DNA from: Gammaproteobacteria bacterium
GTDB taxonomy: Bacteria; Pseudomonadota; Gammaproteobacteria; GCA-001735895
Length of the DNA stretch: 40,496 nucleotides
Assembly: GCA_009937625.1 (NCBI GenBank)
Contig: JAACFA010000001.1
Location: 1-40,496 of the forward strand
Direction: 5' to 3'
In this document: positions 27,634-37,030 of the stretch, one piece after another
Numbering within the stretch: the first letter of the stretch is position 1
Layout: each line of letters starts with the position of its first letter
The notes under the pieces: generated by a model
What the model saw: the letters and a program-made list of their open reading frames with translations, nothing else
The model's database searches: none
What the model was told of the DNA's origin: nothing
Position numbers and translations under genes: made by a program

Positions 27634-28247
27634 TGCAGGATCGGCTCAACATACCGCCGACCAAGAGCTCGTTGCTCGACCTCAAGCGCAGGCTGGAGTT
27701 TCTCAACGAGGGTTACCGCCTGCTCGAGCGCAAGCGCGAACTGTTGACGCGCCTGGTCTATGAGAAACTGGCCGAGTACCGGCAGATGAGCCGGTCGACG
27801 CGTGCAGCGATGACCACCGCCTATCGCTGGCTCAGCATTACCCAGATGCGCATGGGAAGCCATCGAATCCAGCAACTGGCGATCGGCATGCCGCAGGCGG
27901 TGGAAGCAAACGTGCTGCCGCGACAGAATATGAGCGTGCAGTATCCGTCGGTAGAAATCAAAAAACTGCCGCTGTTGCCGGTCGGTATTCTGGCTACCGA
28001 CGCCAGCCTGGACGAAACCCGTTCCACCTTTGCCGACATGATCGTCCGTGCAGCGCAGCTGGCCGAGGTCGAGACCGCTCTCTGGCGCCTGCTGGAGGAA
28101 CAGCGCAAAACCCAGAAGCGGGTCAACGCCCTCAGGTATAACGTGATTCCGCGCTACGAGCGCACTATCAGCTATGTCGAATCGGCGCTCGAGGAGGAAG
28201 AGCGTAACACGCTGTTTCAGCTCAAGGTGCTGGGGGAGCGGAGCTAG
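27633..28247 (+). CDS. atpD: V/A-type ATPase subunit D
   Basis: GTG start overlapping atpB stop; PPTKSSLLDLKRRLEFLNEGYRLLERKRELL...RRVNALRYN-type motif (KRVNALRYNVIPRYERTISYVESALEEEERNTLFQLKVL). Confidence 0.9.
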   Translation: MQDRLNIPPTKSSLLDLKRRLEFLNEGYRLLERKRELLTRLVYEKLAEYRQMSRSTRAAMTTAYRWLSITQMRMGSHRIQQLAIGMPQAVEANVLPRQNMSVQYPSVEIKKLPLLPVGILATDASLDETRSTFADMIVRAAQLAEVETALWRLLEEQRKTQKRVNALRYNVIPRYERTISYVESALEEEERNTLFQLKVLGERS

Positions 28248-28394
28248 CGGGGCAGCAGCTCGGTCGGGTGACGTGACTGGGTTATCGCGTTACTTGTTTT
28301 CACTGCAGCCGAATCGGTCAGGGCTATTATCGCCTAACCGATGCAAACCGAATGTAAAGTTGATCCCGAGTTGATTTATCTCAATCCAGAGCGG

Positions 28395-28423
28395 TTGACT
28401 TTGCCATGGATGCAGCATATTTT
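28395..28423 (+). promoter_or_regulatory. Candidate sigma70 promoter for Lys-rich protein
   Basis: TTGACT (28395-28400), 17 nt, TATTTT (28418-28423), 36 nt before ATG at 28459. Confidence 0.4.
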
Positions 28424-28458
28424 TTGTGTACCTTAACTCCACCCGCGAGGACCATCAA

Positions 28459-29202
28459 ATGGTCAGCAAAAAAAGCTCCAAAGCCACGCAAAAGCCTTCC
28501 GGTTTAAAAAAGTTGAAGACGGGTATCACGTCGACCGCCTCGTCGGTGACGGAAGATATCGATAAAGCCAGGGAAGTCGTTTTACGCGAGTTGCGCGAAG
28601 CGTTCGAAGCCGTAAGCAATAAAGCCAGGGCCGCGAGCGATACGGCGAACGATGTGTCCTCACACCTCAAATCTTCGATAGCGGGAACCGCTTCTGATGC
28701 CAGCGAGTCGGTAAAGGAAACGATCGCGGAAGCGCATATTGCTGACACCTTTCGCAAACTCACCGACGAAGTCGAAGAGGCCGCCGAGGAAGTGATCGAG
28801 GGCATTAGCAAGCGATTCAATCAGCTGCGCGAAGCCGCGGCCAAAAAGATTCAGCCCGAAAAAGCTACTGGTAAGAAGAAGGTGGCGGTCAAGAAGAAGG
28901 CTGCGGCCAAGAAGAAGGTGGCGGTGAAGACGAAGGCTGCGGGGAAGAAGAAGGCTGCGGTGAAGAAGAAGGCTGCGGTGAAGACGAAGGCTGCGGTCAA
29001 GAAGAAGGCTGCGGTCAAGAAGAAGGCTGCGGTCAAGAAGAAGGCTGCGGTCAAGAAGAAGGCTGCGGTCAAGAAGAAGGTGGTGGTGAAGAAGAAGGCT
29101 GCGGTCAAGAAGCAGGTGGTGGTGAAGAAGAAGGCTGCGGCGAAGAAGAAGGCTGCGCCAAAGAAAAACACTCCCAGGAAAGCACCGGTAAAGAAAAAAT
29201 AG
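28459..29202 (+). CDS. Lys/Ala-repeat DNA-binding-type protein (histone H1/AlgP-like C-terminal tail)
   Basis: Helical N-terminal region followed by about 110 aa of KKKAAVKKKAAVK repeats; start trimmed from 28426. Confidence 0.75.
   Translation: MVSKKSSKATQKPSGLKKLKTGITSTASSVTEDIDKAREVVLRELREAFEAVSNKARAASDTANDVSSHLKSSIAGTASDASESVKETIAEAHIADTFRKLTDEVEEAAEEVIEGISKRFNQLREAAAKKIQPEKATGKKKVAVKKKAAAKKKVAVKTKAAGKKKAAVKKKAAVKTKAAVKKKAAVKKKAAVKKKAAVKKKAAVKKKVVVKKKAAVKKQVVVKKKAAAKKKAAPKKNTPRKAPVKKK
28869..29165 (+). repeat. 18-bp degenerate tandem repeat (gtcaagaagaaggctgcg), coding AAVKKK
   Basis: Direct reading; several consecutive exact units around 28997-29070. Confidence 0.85.
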
Positions 29203-29497
29203 CCGTCTTTCGGGGCCTGGTTGGTCGCGGGAGAACTACGGTGCCGGTAGGCCCGTGACCCCCAATGTGGCGATGTTTAACCGGCTTTAGCGACAAATTG
29301 CGTGGCGATCTGTCAATATTTCTGCGTCATCAGTTTTCGTTAAGAGGGGATCGGGCATCTCCGTCGATGCAATAACCGACACTAGGAAAGGCCGTTTTAG
29401 TCGGTAACCTTTATGGACCGGCGGTTCGACGGATTAGTCTGCCGATAGCGTGGACATTTTTTGTTTCTCGACCCCTGGATTATGGCAAGCCGGTGGA

Positions 29498-32167
29498 TCA
29501 AGCGCTGACCTCCCGATCCAGACTAGCTTTGGCACCATAGATCCTGCCTCGCCTGACCAGCCATTTTTCGCTTTCGACAGCAAACAGTATCACCAGCGGC
29601 AGGCTGAAACAGACGAGGAGTTCTTCCAGGGTCAGCGGGCTGGTGTGGAAGATCCGGTTTAGGGCCGGCAGGTAGACCACCATCAATTGCAGGCCGACCG
29701 TGAGCAATACGGCGCCCAATATCGGCAGATTAGAAAATATACCCAGGGTAAACAACGATTCTCTCTCCGAGCGTATCGCTATTACGTGAACCAGCTGGCA
29801 CAGGGTCAATACGGTGAACACAACCGTTTGCCAGTTGTCGGAGCCGGCGCGCAGCGCCCACGCCTGGGCACCCAGCGAAAGTGCGGCGATCAGCAATCCC
29901 ACCCAGAGGATATGCTGCCAGATACCCTGCGCAAAAATGCTTTCGTCGGGATGCCTTGGGGGCCGATGCATGATGCCGCGTTCCTGGGGTTCGGCCGACA
30001 GTGCGAGTCCGGGTAGCCCATCGGTGACGAGGTTGATCCACAAGATCTGAATCGGTATCAGCGGCAACGGCAAGCCAATAAAGGGCGCCAGGAATATGGT
30101 CCATACCTCGCCGGCATTGCTGGTCATCGTGTACTTTATGAACTTGCGAATGTTGTCGAAGATGCGCCGCCCCTCGCGCACAGCCCTGACGATAGTGGCG
30201 AAGTTATCGTCTTTCAGCACCATATCACTCGATTCCCGGGCCACGTCGGTGCCCTTCAAACCCATGGCGACGCCGATGTTGGACTGTTTCAACGCCGGCG
30301 CGTCGTTGACGCCGTCACCAGTCATTGCGACATACTCGTTGCATTGCTGCAGCGCGCTGACAATCTTTATTTTTTGTTCAGGCGAGACGCGCGCGTAGAC
30401 GTGGATGTTCTGCACGCGATCGATAAAATCATCGAAATCGATCTGTTCAAGCTCTTCTCCGGTAAGTACGCCGTTGTCGGTACTGATCCCCAATTGGTTG
30501 GCAATGGCTAGCGCGGTACCTGGATGATCGCCGGTGATCATCACCGGCGTGATGCCAGCCGAACGACAATCCTGAATCGATTGAAACACCTCGTCACGCG
30601 GGGGATCGGCCAGACCCACGAGGCCAAGCAGGGTCAGCTCGTTCTCGATGGCGACGGACGACAAATCGGCGGGCAGATCGTCAAATTGTCGTGCAGCAAT
30701 CGCGAGCATGCGGTAGCCCTGTCGTGCCAACTGATCCGATTTTTGAAGCAGCGCATCGATATCGATGTCCTGTGGGCCTGATGACATTAGCTGGTTACGG
30801 CATTTCGGTAGCAGACTCTCGGGGGCGCCCTTGCAAAATGCGGTAACTTTGCTCTCTGCCTGGTTAAAGGTTGTCATGATCCGGCGGTTGGCGTCGAAAG
30901 GCAGTTCTGCCAGCCGTGGAAAGCGAGCTTCCAGCGCCGATTTTTCGAACCCTCCTTGCATCGCGCCAAGGTAAAGGGCGACCTCGGTCGGATCGCCGAC
31001 AAACTGATCCTTCTCGTCCCGAGCGACATTGCTGCACAGGGCCATGCCCTGACCGAGTAATTGCCATAACTCGCTGCTTGTTTCGGTTTCGCTCAAACTC
31101 GCAATCTGTTGCGCATCTGCGGCCACCAGGGCCAGGCGCATTTCGTTGCGGGTCAGGGTACCGGTCTTATCCGAGCAGATGTAAGTCACCGAACCAAGGG
31201 TTTCGACTGCCGAGAGTCTGCGCATCAGCGAGTTGTGCCGGCTCATTTTCCGGGCGCCGATGGCGAGCGATATCGAGATCACGGCGGGCAGAGCCTCGGG
31301 GATGGCGGCAACGGCGAGGCTGATCGCTGTCAACAGCATCAGGATAAGCGCTTCGCCGCGCCACAGGCCACTGATAAACACGATCGCAGCGACCACAAAG
31401 ATGACCAGCGCCAGCCGATGCCCGAAACGGCTCAATCGGTTCTGTAGCGGCGTCATCACGGTTTTCGATTCCTGCAACAAGGTTGCGATTCTGCCGAGCT
31501 CGGTCGATGAGCCGGTAGCGACGGTTAACCCCATCGCATTACCACGGGTGACGCTGGTGCCCTTGTAGACCATGTTGTGACGATCGGCCGGCGCAGTCTC
31601 TACGGCAGCGATGGTTTCAATGTTCTTCGCGACCGGCAGTGATTCGCCGGTTAGTGCCGCCTCGTCGACCTCGACGTCCGTTGCCTCGAACAGCCGCAAA
31701 TCTCCGGGTACGATATTTCCCGCCTCCAGGTAAACGATGTCACCTGGAACCAGGCTCTGGGTATCTATCTGTTGCAGTTGGCCGCCCCGGCGGACCTTGA
31801 TTTCTGGTGCCGTCAATTTGCGCAGCGCGTCGAGGGCGCGCTCGGCGCGATATTCCTGCACCGATCCAATCAGAGCATTCAGAAGCACGATAACCAGGAT
31901 CACGATAGTATCGTGGATTTCTCCCATAGCCCCGGCAAGTATCGCGGCCAGCAACAGGATGACAATAAGGATGTTACGAAACTGGGCCAGAAATTTTCTC
32001 AGGAATGAAGTTTTTACTGTCCCCTCGATGAGATTCAATCCATAGACTCTGGATCTGTTAGCGGCTTCCTCGACGCTGAGGCCGTGTTGGGTGTCGACTT
32101 TCAGTTCGGCAGCCAGTTCTTCGCAACCGCGAGCATGAGGTGCGTTCGGTGTAGCGATTGGTTCCAT
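29498..32167 (-). CDS. Cation-translocating P-type ATPase (Ca2+-ATPase/PII-like)
   Basis: DKTGTLTRNEM phosphorylation motif, TGES, MTGDGVNDAPALK; start trimmed to MEPIATPNAPHARGCEELAAEL at 32167. Confidence 0.9.
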   Translation of the reverse strand: MEPIATPNAPHARGCEELAAELKVDTQHGLSVEEAANRSRVYGLNLIEGTVKTSFLRKFLAQFRNILIVILLLAAILAGAMGEIHDTIVILVIVLLNALIGSVQEYRAERALDALRKLTAPEIKVRRGGQLQQIDTQSLVPGDIVYLEAGNIVPGDLRLFEATDVEVDEAALTGESLPVAKNIETIAAVETAPADRHNMVYKGTSVTRGNAMGLTVATGSSTELGRIATLLQESKTVMTPLQNRLSRFGHRLALVIFVVAAIVFISGLWRGEALILMLLTAISLAVAAIPEALPAVISISLAIGARKMSRHNSLMRRLSAVETLGSVTYICSDKTGTLTRNEMRLALVAADAQQIASLSETETSSELWQLLGQGMALCSNVARDEKDQFVGDPTEVALYLGAMQGGFEKSALEARFPRLAELPFDANRRIMTTFNQAESKVTAFCKGAPESLLPKCRNQLMSSGPQDIDIDALLQKSDQLARQGYRMLAIAARQFDDLPADLSSVAIENELTLLGLVGLADPPRDEVFQSIQDCRSAGITPVMITGDHPGTALAIANQLGISTDNGVLTGEELEQIDFDDFIDRVQNIHVYARVSPEQKIKIVSALQQCNEYVAMTGDGVNDAPALKQSNIGVAMGLKGTDVARESSDMVLKDDNFATIVRAVREGRRIFDNIRKFIKYTMTSNAGEVWTIFLAPFIGLPLPLIPIQILWINLVTDGLPGLALSAEPQERGIMHRPPRHPDESIFAQGIWQHILWVGLLIAALSLGAQAWALRAGSDNWQTVVFTVLTLCQLVHVIAIRSERESLFTLGIFSNLPILGAVLLTVGLQLMVVYLPALNRIFHTSPLTLEELLVCFSLPLVILFAVESEKWLVRRGRIYGAKASLDREVSA

Positions 32168-32280
32168 GCCGGGAATATTACCAAGCTCGGTGGTTAAAGC
32201 TATTGAGTAGTATGTTTGTGAAGCTTGGTATTGGTTTATTCGAGGGGTGGAATTCTGGGCTTTAATTCTAGACTGAATCT

Positions 32281-32294
32281 GGGCGAGAGGATTT
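32281..32294 (+). repeat. 14-bp direct repeat of tRNA-Pro 3' segment (GGGCGAGAGGATTT); partner at 32531-32544
   Basis: Identical 14-mer exactly 250 bp from the copy inside the tRNA gene. Confidence 0.8.
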
Positions 32295-32295
32295 C

Positions 32296-32319
32296 GTGCC
32301 CGCCATCCCTGGCGGGCAC
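32296..32319. repeat. Perfect inverted repeat GTGCCCGCCA tccc TGGCGGGCAC
   Basis: Direct reading. Confidence 0.8.
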
Positions 32320-32408
32320 CCATTGTGCAAGGATGCTCAGGTGCCGCGAAGCACAGGGATGTGCGAGAGCGGCCCTCCGGACGGCCTGTGGCCGCCCTGC
32401 GCGCCGTG

Positions 32409-32432
32409 CAAAAGCGCATCCATGCGCTTTTG
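32409..32432. repeat. Perfect inverted repeat CAAAAGCGCAT cc ATGCGCTTTTG
   Basis: Direct reading. Confidence 0.85.
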
Positions 32433-32462
32433 TGAACCTCGGATTCGGTTCCATCGTCCCGC

Positions 32463-32601
<139 letters not shown>

Positions 32602-32672
32602 ACTGTGAAGAACCGCTATTCTAGGTGAATTGCCGGTGCGGCTCAATTAAAGGTTTTGACGCGACGGTGATT

Positions 32673-33143
32673 TCAGGACTTGCCGTAGTAGATGGCGTCG
32701 AAGGTTTTGGCGCTGAAGCCGTTCATACGCTGGTCCCCGATCAGGATGACAGGCACCCCGCGGCCGCGCAGTTTCTTGTATTCCCTGGCCGCAGTTTCGG
32801 ACTTCTCGATATCGTGCTCGGTGAAAGGAATATTGTTCTTGCGGAAGTGCCGTGCCGCTTTCTTGCAGTAGCCGCACCAGCTGGTCGAATACATCGCGAC
32901 GGATTTGGATTTCTGGCGCCCGGTAACCAGGCTCGAATCGTAGACGAACGGCTCTACGCTGACCGAGGTGAAGCTGCTGACGCTACCGGTGATTTCTTTG
33001 AGTTTGGCTTTGTCGGGCGGGCTGTCGCCGTAATGAATCCTGCCACTCTCGTCGACCCACTTGTATAGCTCGCCCTGGGTAACCGGGCTGAGAAACATCA
33101 AAACGAGCAACAGGCTCGTGACAGGCAGTGACAGTTTTTTCAT
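32673..33143 (-). CDS. DUF4124 plus glutaredoxin-domain exported protein
   Basis: Signal peptide; GELYKWVDESGRIHYGDSPP (DUF4124-like) and VAMYSTSWCGYCKKAARHFRKNNIPFTEHDIE...GVPVILIGDQRMNGF (glutaredoxin). Confidence 0.85.
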   Translation of the reverse strand: MKKLSLPVTSLLLVLMFLSPVTQGELYKWVDESGRIHYGDSPPDKAKLKEITGSVSSFTSVSVEPFVYDSSLVTGRQKSKSVAMYSTSWCGYCKKAARHFRKNNIPFTEHDIEKSETAAREYKKLRGRGVPVILIGDQRMNGFSAKTFDAIYYGKS

Positions 33144-33182
33144 CGGAGAATTTCTATTGCCTCCGATGAGTATAGCAGTGGC

Positions 33183-34088
33183 CTAGATTTTGGCAGGCCG
33201 GGCCGGTCGGCTGACGATGACGACACCCGTGATGCAGATCAGCATGCCGCCAAGGGAAACCAGGCCCAGGGTTTCGCCGAACAGGAAATGCGCTTCGACC
33301 ACGACCAGCGGCGGCACCAGGTAAAACATGCTGGAAATACGGCCTGCCTCGCCATTCCTGATGATGTACATCAGCAGCACGACGGCACCGATCGACAGTC
33401 CCAGCACCTGCCAGGTCAACGCCAGCGCGAAGGTCGGGGTCCAGTCTACGATCCAGGATTCGCTCCACAGCAATGCGAACCCGGCGGTCGCGAGCGAACC
33501 GGCGACGTACTGCATCAGGGTGCCGGGCAGCAGCTGTGACTGGTCGCAAAATTTCTTTTGATAAAATACGCCCACCGCCATCGACAACAGGCTGATCAGA
33601 CACATCGTTAAATCGACCAGGTCCAGGCCGCCGGCGAGGCCCAGCGTGACCCCGTATTTACCGACGATCACGACACTGATCCCGATAAAGCCGATGACGA
33701 GTCCCGCCAGCTTGCGGAAATCCAGCTGCTCGCCGATGTAAAGCGTCGCCAGGGTCATCGTCAGTATCGGCTGCAGGCCGATAATGATCGCGACAATGCC
33801 CGAGGGTACGCCATTCTTGATTGGCCAGAACAGGTAGCCGAGGTAGCCGCAATGCAGCAGTACCCCGGTGACCATGTCATGGCGGAACGACCAGATACGC
33901 CGCGGCAGCGCGGCTCCGACCAGTAGCAGGATCGGCACCAGCGCCAGCGCCGTTATCGAAAACCGCAGGCACAGAAACACGAACGGATCCGCGTTCTGCA
34001 TGCTGTACTTGGCCGCGATGAAGCCCGTGCTCCACAACGTCACGAACACCAGTGGGGCCAAGCGCAACAATAGTGCCTGGCTGGGCAC
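33183..34088 (-). CDS. EamA/DMT-family transporter
   Basis: PLVFVTLWSTGFIAAKYSMQNADPFVFLCLRF; two EamA-type repeats. Confidence 0.85.
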   Translation of the reverse strand: MPSQALLLRLAPLVFVTLWSTGFIAAKYSMQNADPFVFLCLRFSITALALVPILLLVGAALPRRIWSFRHDMVTGVLLHCGYLGYLFWPIKNGVPSGIVAIIIGLQPILTMTLATLYIGEQLDFRKLAGLVIGFIGISVVIVGKYGVTLGLAGGLDLVDLTMCLISLLSMAVGVFYQKKFCDQSQLLPGTLMQYVAGSLATAGFALLWSESWIVDWTPTFALALTWQVLGLSIGAVVLLMYIIRNGEAGRISSMFYLVPPLVVVEAHFLFGETLGLVSLGGMLICITGVVIVSRPARPAKI

Positions 34089-34126
34089 GCCTGCTTTATC
34101 CCTTGCGGGATCCGCGCCGTGTCAGA

Positions 34127-34810
34127 TCAAGACTTGATTTCGAGTAACTCGACCTCGAAGATCAGAGTTTCGAACGGTCCGATCTGACCGCCGGCACCGC
34201 GTTCGCCGTAGGCCAGATCAAACGGGATGACGAAGCGATACTTGCTACCGATGCTCATCAGTTGAACGCCCTCGGTCCAGCCCGGGATGACCTGGTTCAG
34301 CGTGAAACTGGTAGGCTCGCCGCGCGAGTAGGAACTGTCGAACTCGGTGCCGTCGATCAGGGTGCCGCGATAATGCACGGTAACCTCGTCGGTTGCCCTG
34401 GGCTTGGCGCCGTCGGCCGCGGTGATCACCGAATACTGCAAGCCTGACTCGGTGACCTGCACGCCTTCTTTCTCGGCATTGCTCTTGAGGTAGTCTTCGC
34501 CACGTTTGCGGTTGGCCGCCGACTGTTCCTGAAACTGCTTTTCCGCATAGGCATTCAGTGCGTTGCCGGCCTCTTCGATAGTCATCAGGGTATCCGACTC
34601 TGTATGCTGGGCTTTCATACCTGCCAGTACCAGGTCGTAGTCGACTTCGCCATATTGCTTGAGTACGCGCTCACCGACGAGCATACCGAGCCCATAACTG
34701 AAACGGTCTTCGTCGGTGGCGAGGTTGACCTCCGTCGACGCGGATTCTTTCTTTTCGCAGGCCGCGAGCGTCAGTATCAGTGCGGATAGCAAGAGAGCTT
34801 TGAGTTTCAT
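34127..34810 (-). CDS. FKBP-type peptidyl-prolyl isomerase, lipoprotein (FkpA/Mip-like)
   Basis: Lipobox LTLAAC; VTVHYRGTLIDGTEFDSSYSRGEPTSFTLNQVIPGWTEGVQLM. Confidence 0.9.
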   Translation of the reverse strand: MKLKALLLSALILTLAACEKKESASTEVNLATDEDRFSYGLGMLVGERVLKQYGEVDYDLVLAGMKAQHTESDTLMTIEEAGNALNAYAEKQFQEQSAANRKRGEDYLKSNAEKEGVQVTESGLQYSVITAADGAKPRATDEVTVHYRGTLIDGTEFDSSYSRGEPTSFTLNQVIPGWTEGVQLMSIGSKYRFVIPFDLAYGERGAGGQIGPFETLIFEVELLEIKS

Positions 34811-34836
34811 TTAGGTTTCCTTGGTTAGGGTTGCGT

Positions 34837-35832
34837 TTAATCCTGGACTATACGAGCGATTACGTTCATGAAATCGCCAATCTTGATCAGGGAAGGGAAG
34901 TGACGGCCCATGATGATACCGTCGCTCTTGGCGTGGTATTCGACAGGGTCCGCGCCGGTTCGTTCGGTGCTGTAGACACGGGCGATCAAATCGCCGGCCT
35001 GCACCGGGTCGCCGAGACCGACACAGGGTTCCAGCAAGCCATTGTGCTCGGAAAATACATAGGCATTGTCCTGTTGCATGTCGAGTTTTACCCCGGGCCT
35101 GGCGGCGGCTATCGGCTGCTCCTGAAGCACGCCGGCATGCACCAGGAAATTATGCACGCCGCGTTTGGCGATCTCGGCGGTTTCGCGAGTGCTGGTGCCG
35201 CCGCCGCCGAGCTCGGTGGAGACGAATACCTTGCCCATCGCCTCGGCCTGGGTATCGTACATACCGCCGGCGTCGATTTCGATCAGGCTCAGGTAGTAGG
35301 GCGCCGCGAAGGCATGGGTCGCCGCCTCGCAGGCCGCCTGCTGGGCCTTGTCCTCGAGCTCGTGATAGGCCGCGAACGGCAGAAACTCGAGCGTCTTGCC
35401 ACCGGAATGGATATCGAGCACGTAGTCGCACATCGGCAGCAGCGAGCGGGTGATATAGTCGGCGATCAGCCGCGTTATGCTGCCGCTCGCATCGCCCGGG
35501 AAAATACGGTTCATGTTGAGCTGGTCGATCGGCGAGACCCGGGCGGCCGCCTGGAAGGCGGGATAGTTCATCATCGGGATGATGATGACGCGACCACGAA
35601 TCATGTCGACATCGATATTGTTCGCCAGGTGATGCAGCGCGATCGGGCCCTCGTATTCGTCACCGTGATTGGCGCCGGTCAGGATCGCGCCCGGACCGTC
35701 GCCGTTGCGGGCGTAGCTGATCGGTAGCATGATCGAGCCCCAGGCGGAGTCGTTGCGAGAGTGCGGTATCTGCAAAAAGCCGTGCTGCAGGCCGTCGCGT
35801 TCGAAATCGATGGTTGCTGAAATCGGGTTTGC
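34837..35832 (-). CDS. doeB: N-acetyl-diaminobutyrate deacetylase DoeB (EutE), succinylglutamate desuccinylase/aspartoacylase family
   Basis: GAILTGANHGDEYEGPIALHHLA; MNRIFPGDASGSITRLIADYI; adjacent to doeA. Start trimmed to MANPISATIDFERDG. Confidence 0.8.
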   Translation of the reverse strand, partial: ANPISATIDFERDGLQHGFLQIPHSRNDSAWGSIMLPISYARNGDGPGAILTGANHGDEYEGPIALHHLANNIDVDMIRGRVIIIPMMNYPAFQAAARVSPIDQLNMNRIFPGDASGSITRLIADYITRSLLPMCDYVLDIHSGGKTLEFLPFAAYHELEDKAQQAACEAATHAFAAPYYLSLIEIDAGGMYDTQAEAMGKVFVSTELGGGGTSTRETAEIAKRGVHNFLVHAGVLQEQPIAAARPGVKLDMQQDNAYVFSEHNGLLEPCVGLGDPVQAGDLIARVYSTERTGADPVEYHAKSDGIIMGRHFPSLIKIGDFMNVIARIVQD

Positions 35833-35837
35833 CATGT

Positions 35838-37019
35838 TTATTTCACCAGTAGTCGCTGTTCTACCTGCGCCAGGCTTTCGTAACCCGAGTCGGTGATGAC
35901 TACCGATTCGGTAATTTCCAGCCCGCCGTCGTCGAGCCACAGGGCGGGCATGAAATGGAAGGTCATGTTTTTCTTGAGTTCGGTTTTATCGCCCCGGCGC
36001 AGGCTCATGGTGCGCTCGCCCCAGTCGGGCGGGTAGGACAGGCCGATCGAGTAACCGGTGCGATTTTCCTTGTGGAAGCCGTGTTTTTCGAGGGTGTCGA
36101 AAAAGGCGATCGCGACGTCTTCACAGAGTTTGCCGGGGCGCGCGTTTTCGAGCCCGGCATGCATCGCGTCGAGCACCGCCTGTTCTGCATCGAGATACTT
36201 TTGCGGTGGCGTCCCCAGCGAAATCGTGCGCGACAACGGGCAATGGTAGCGCCGATGGCAGCCGGCGATTTCGAAGAAAGTAATGTCGCCGGGCTTGAGT
36301 TTCGAATCGTCCCAGGTCAGGTGCGCCGCGGTCGCATCCATGCCGGTCGGCAACAATGGCATGATAGCGGGATAGTCGCCCCAGTGTTCGTCCTTGCCGG
36401 CGATGCCACTATGAAAAATTTCTGCGGCCAGCTGGTTCTTGGCGAGCCCGGGTTCGATGATTTCATAGATGCGGGCGTGCATGTTTTCGACGATGCGCGC
36501 GGCACTGCGCATATAATCGAGCTCCTGATCAGACTTGATGATTCGCTGCCAGTTGACGAGCGCGGTAGCGTCGATCAGCGTCGCGTGCGGCAAATTCGTC
36601 TGCAGCGAGCGAAATGCGGCCGCGGAGAAATAATAGTTTTCCATTTCGACGCCGACCGAGCCGCGATCTAGCTTCAGTTCCCGCAGCAAGCCTGACAGAT
36701 GATCCATCGGGTGGCAGGCGTCGGACTGCACGAAATGATCCGGATATTTGAGTATGTTTTCATGGTCGAGATAGGTGGTGCGGACCGCCCCCGGCGCGTC
36801 TATGCCGCGTCCCCACCAGATGGGCTCGGCGTCGTGCTGCACGATCAGGCACTGGTGAGTGTAAAAGGACCAGCCGTCGTATCCGCTGAGCCAGGCCATG
36901 TTGGACGGGTCGACCACCAGCAGGCAGTCGATGTTCCGCCGCGCCATTGCGCTGCGGGTGCTGGCAAGCCGCTGACCGTATTCCGCCAACGAGAAATTGA
37001 GTTTTGCGTCTTTGGGCAT
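35838..37019 (-). CDS. doeA: Ectoine hydrolase DoeA (EutD), M24 family
   Basis: Creatinase N-terminal plus M24 domain; NMAWLSGYDGWSFYTHQ; EIAGCHRRYHCPLSRTISLG; start trimmed to MPKDAKLNFSL at 37019. Confidence 0.8.
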   Translation of the reverse strand: MPKDAKLNFSLAEYGQRLASTRSAMARRNIDCLLVVDPSNMAWLSGYDGWSFYTHQCLIVQHDAEPIWWGRGIDAPGAVRTTYLDHENILKYPDHFVQSDACHPMDHLSGLLRELKLDRGSVGVEMENYYFSAAAFRSLQTNLPHATLIDATALVNWQRIIKSDQELDYMRSAARIVENMHARIYEIIEPGLAKNQLAAEIFHSGIAGKDEHWGDYPAIMPLLPTGMDATAAHLTWDDSKLKPGDITFFEIAGCHRRYHCPLSRTISLGTPPQKYLDAEQAVLDAMHAGLENARPGKLCEDVAIAFFDTLEKHGFHKENRTGYSIGLSYPPDWGERTMSLRRGDKTELKKNMTFHFMPALWLDDGGLEITESVVITDSGYESLAQVEQRLLVK

Positions 37020-37030
37020 GTTATCTGTCT

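Noticed and set aside
28313-28342. Imperfect inverted repeat ATCGGTcAGG...CCTaACCGAT after atpD
   Set aside because: Short, mismatched and without T-tract; could be a weak terminator but not supportable.
28371-28384. Third FNR-like site (TTGATTTATCTCAA) as a separate regulatory feature
   Set aside because: It does not sit at -41.5 relative to the best promoter (TTGACT/TATTTT), and one 9/10 match per 40 kb is expected by chance; mentioned only as context.
28851-29171. Phe/Ala-rich ORF antisense to the Lys-rich protein
   Set aside because: Mirror of the AAVKKK repeat (open only because the repeat lacks stops); no independent support.
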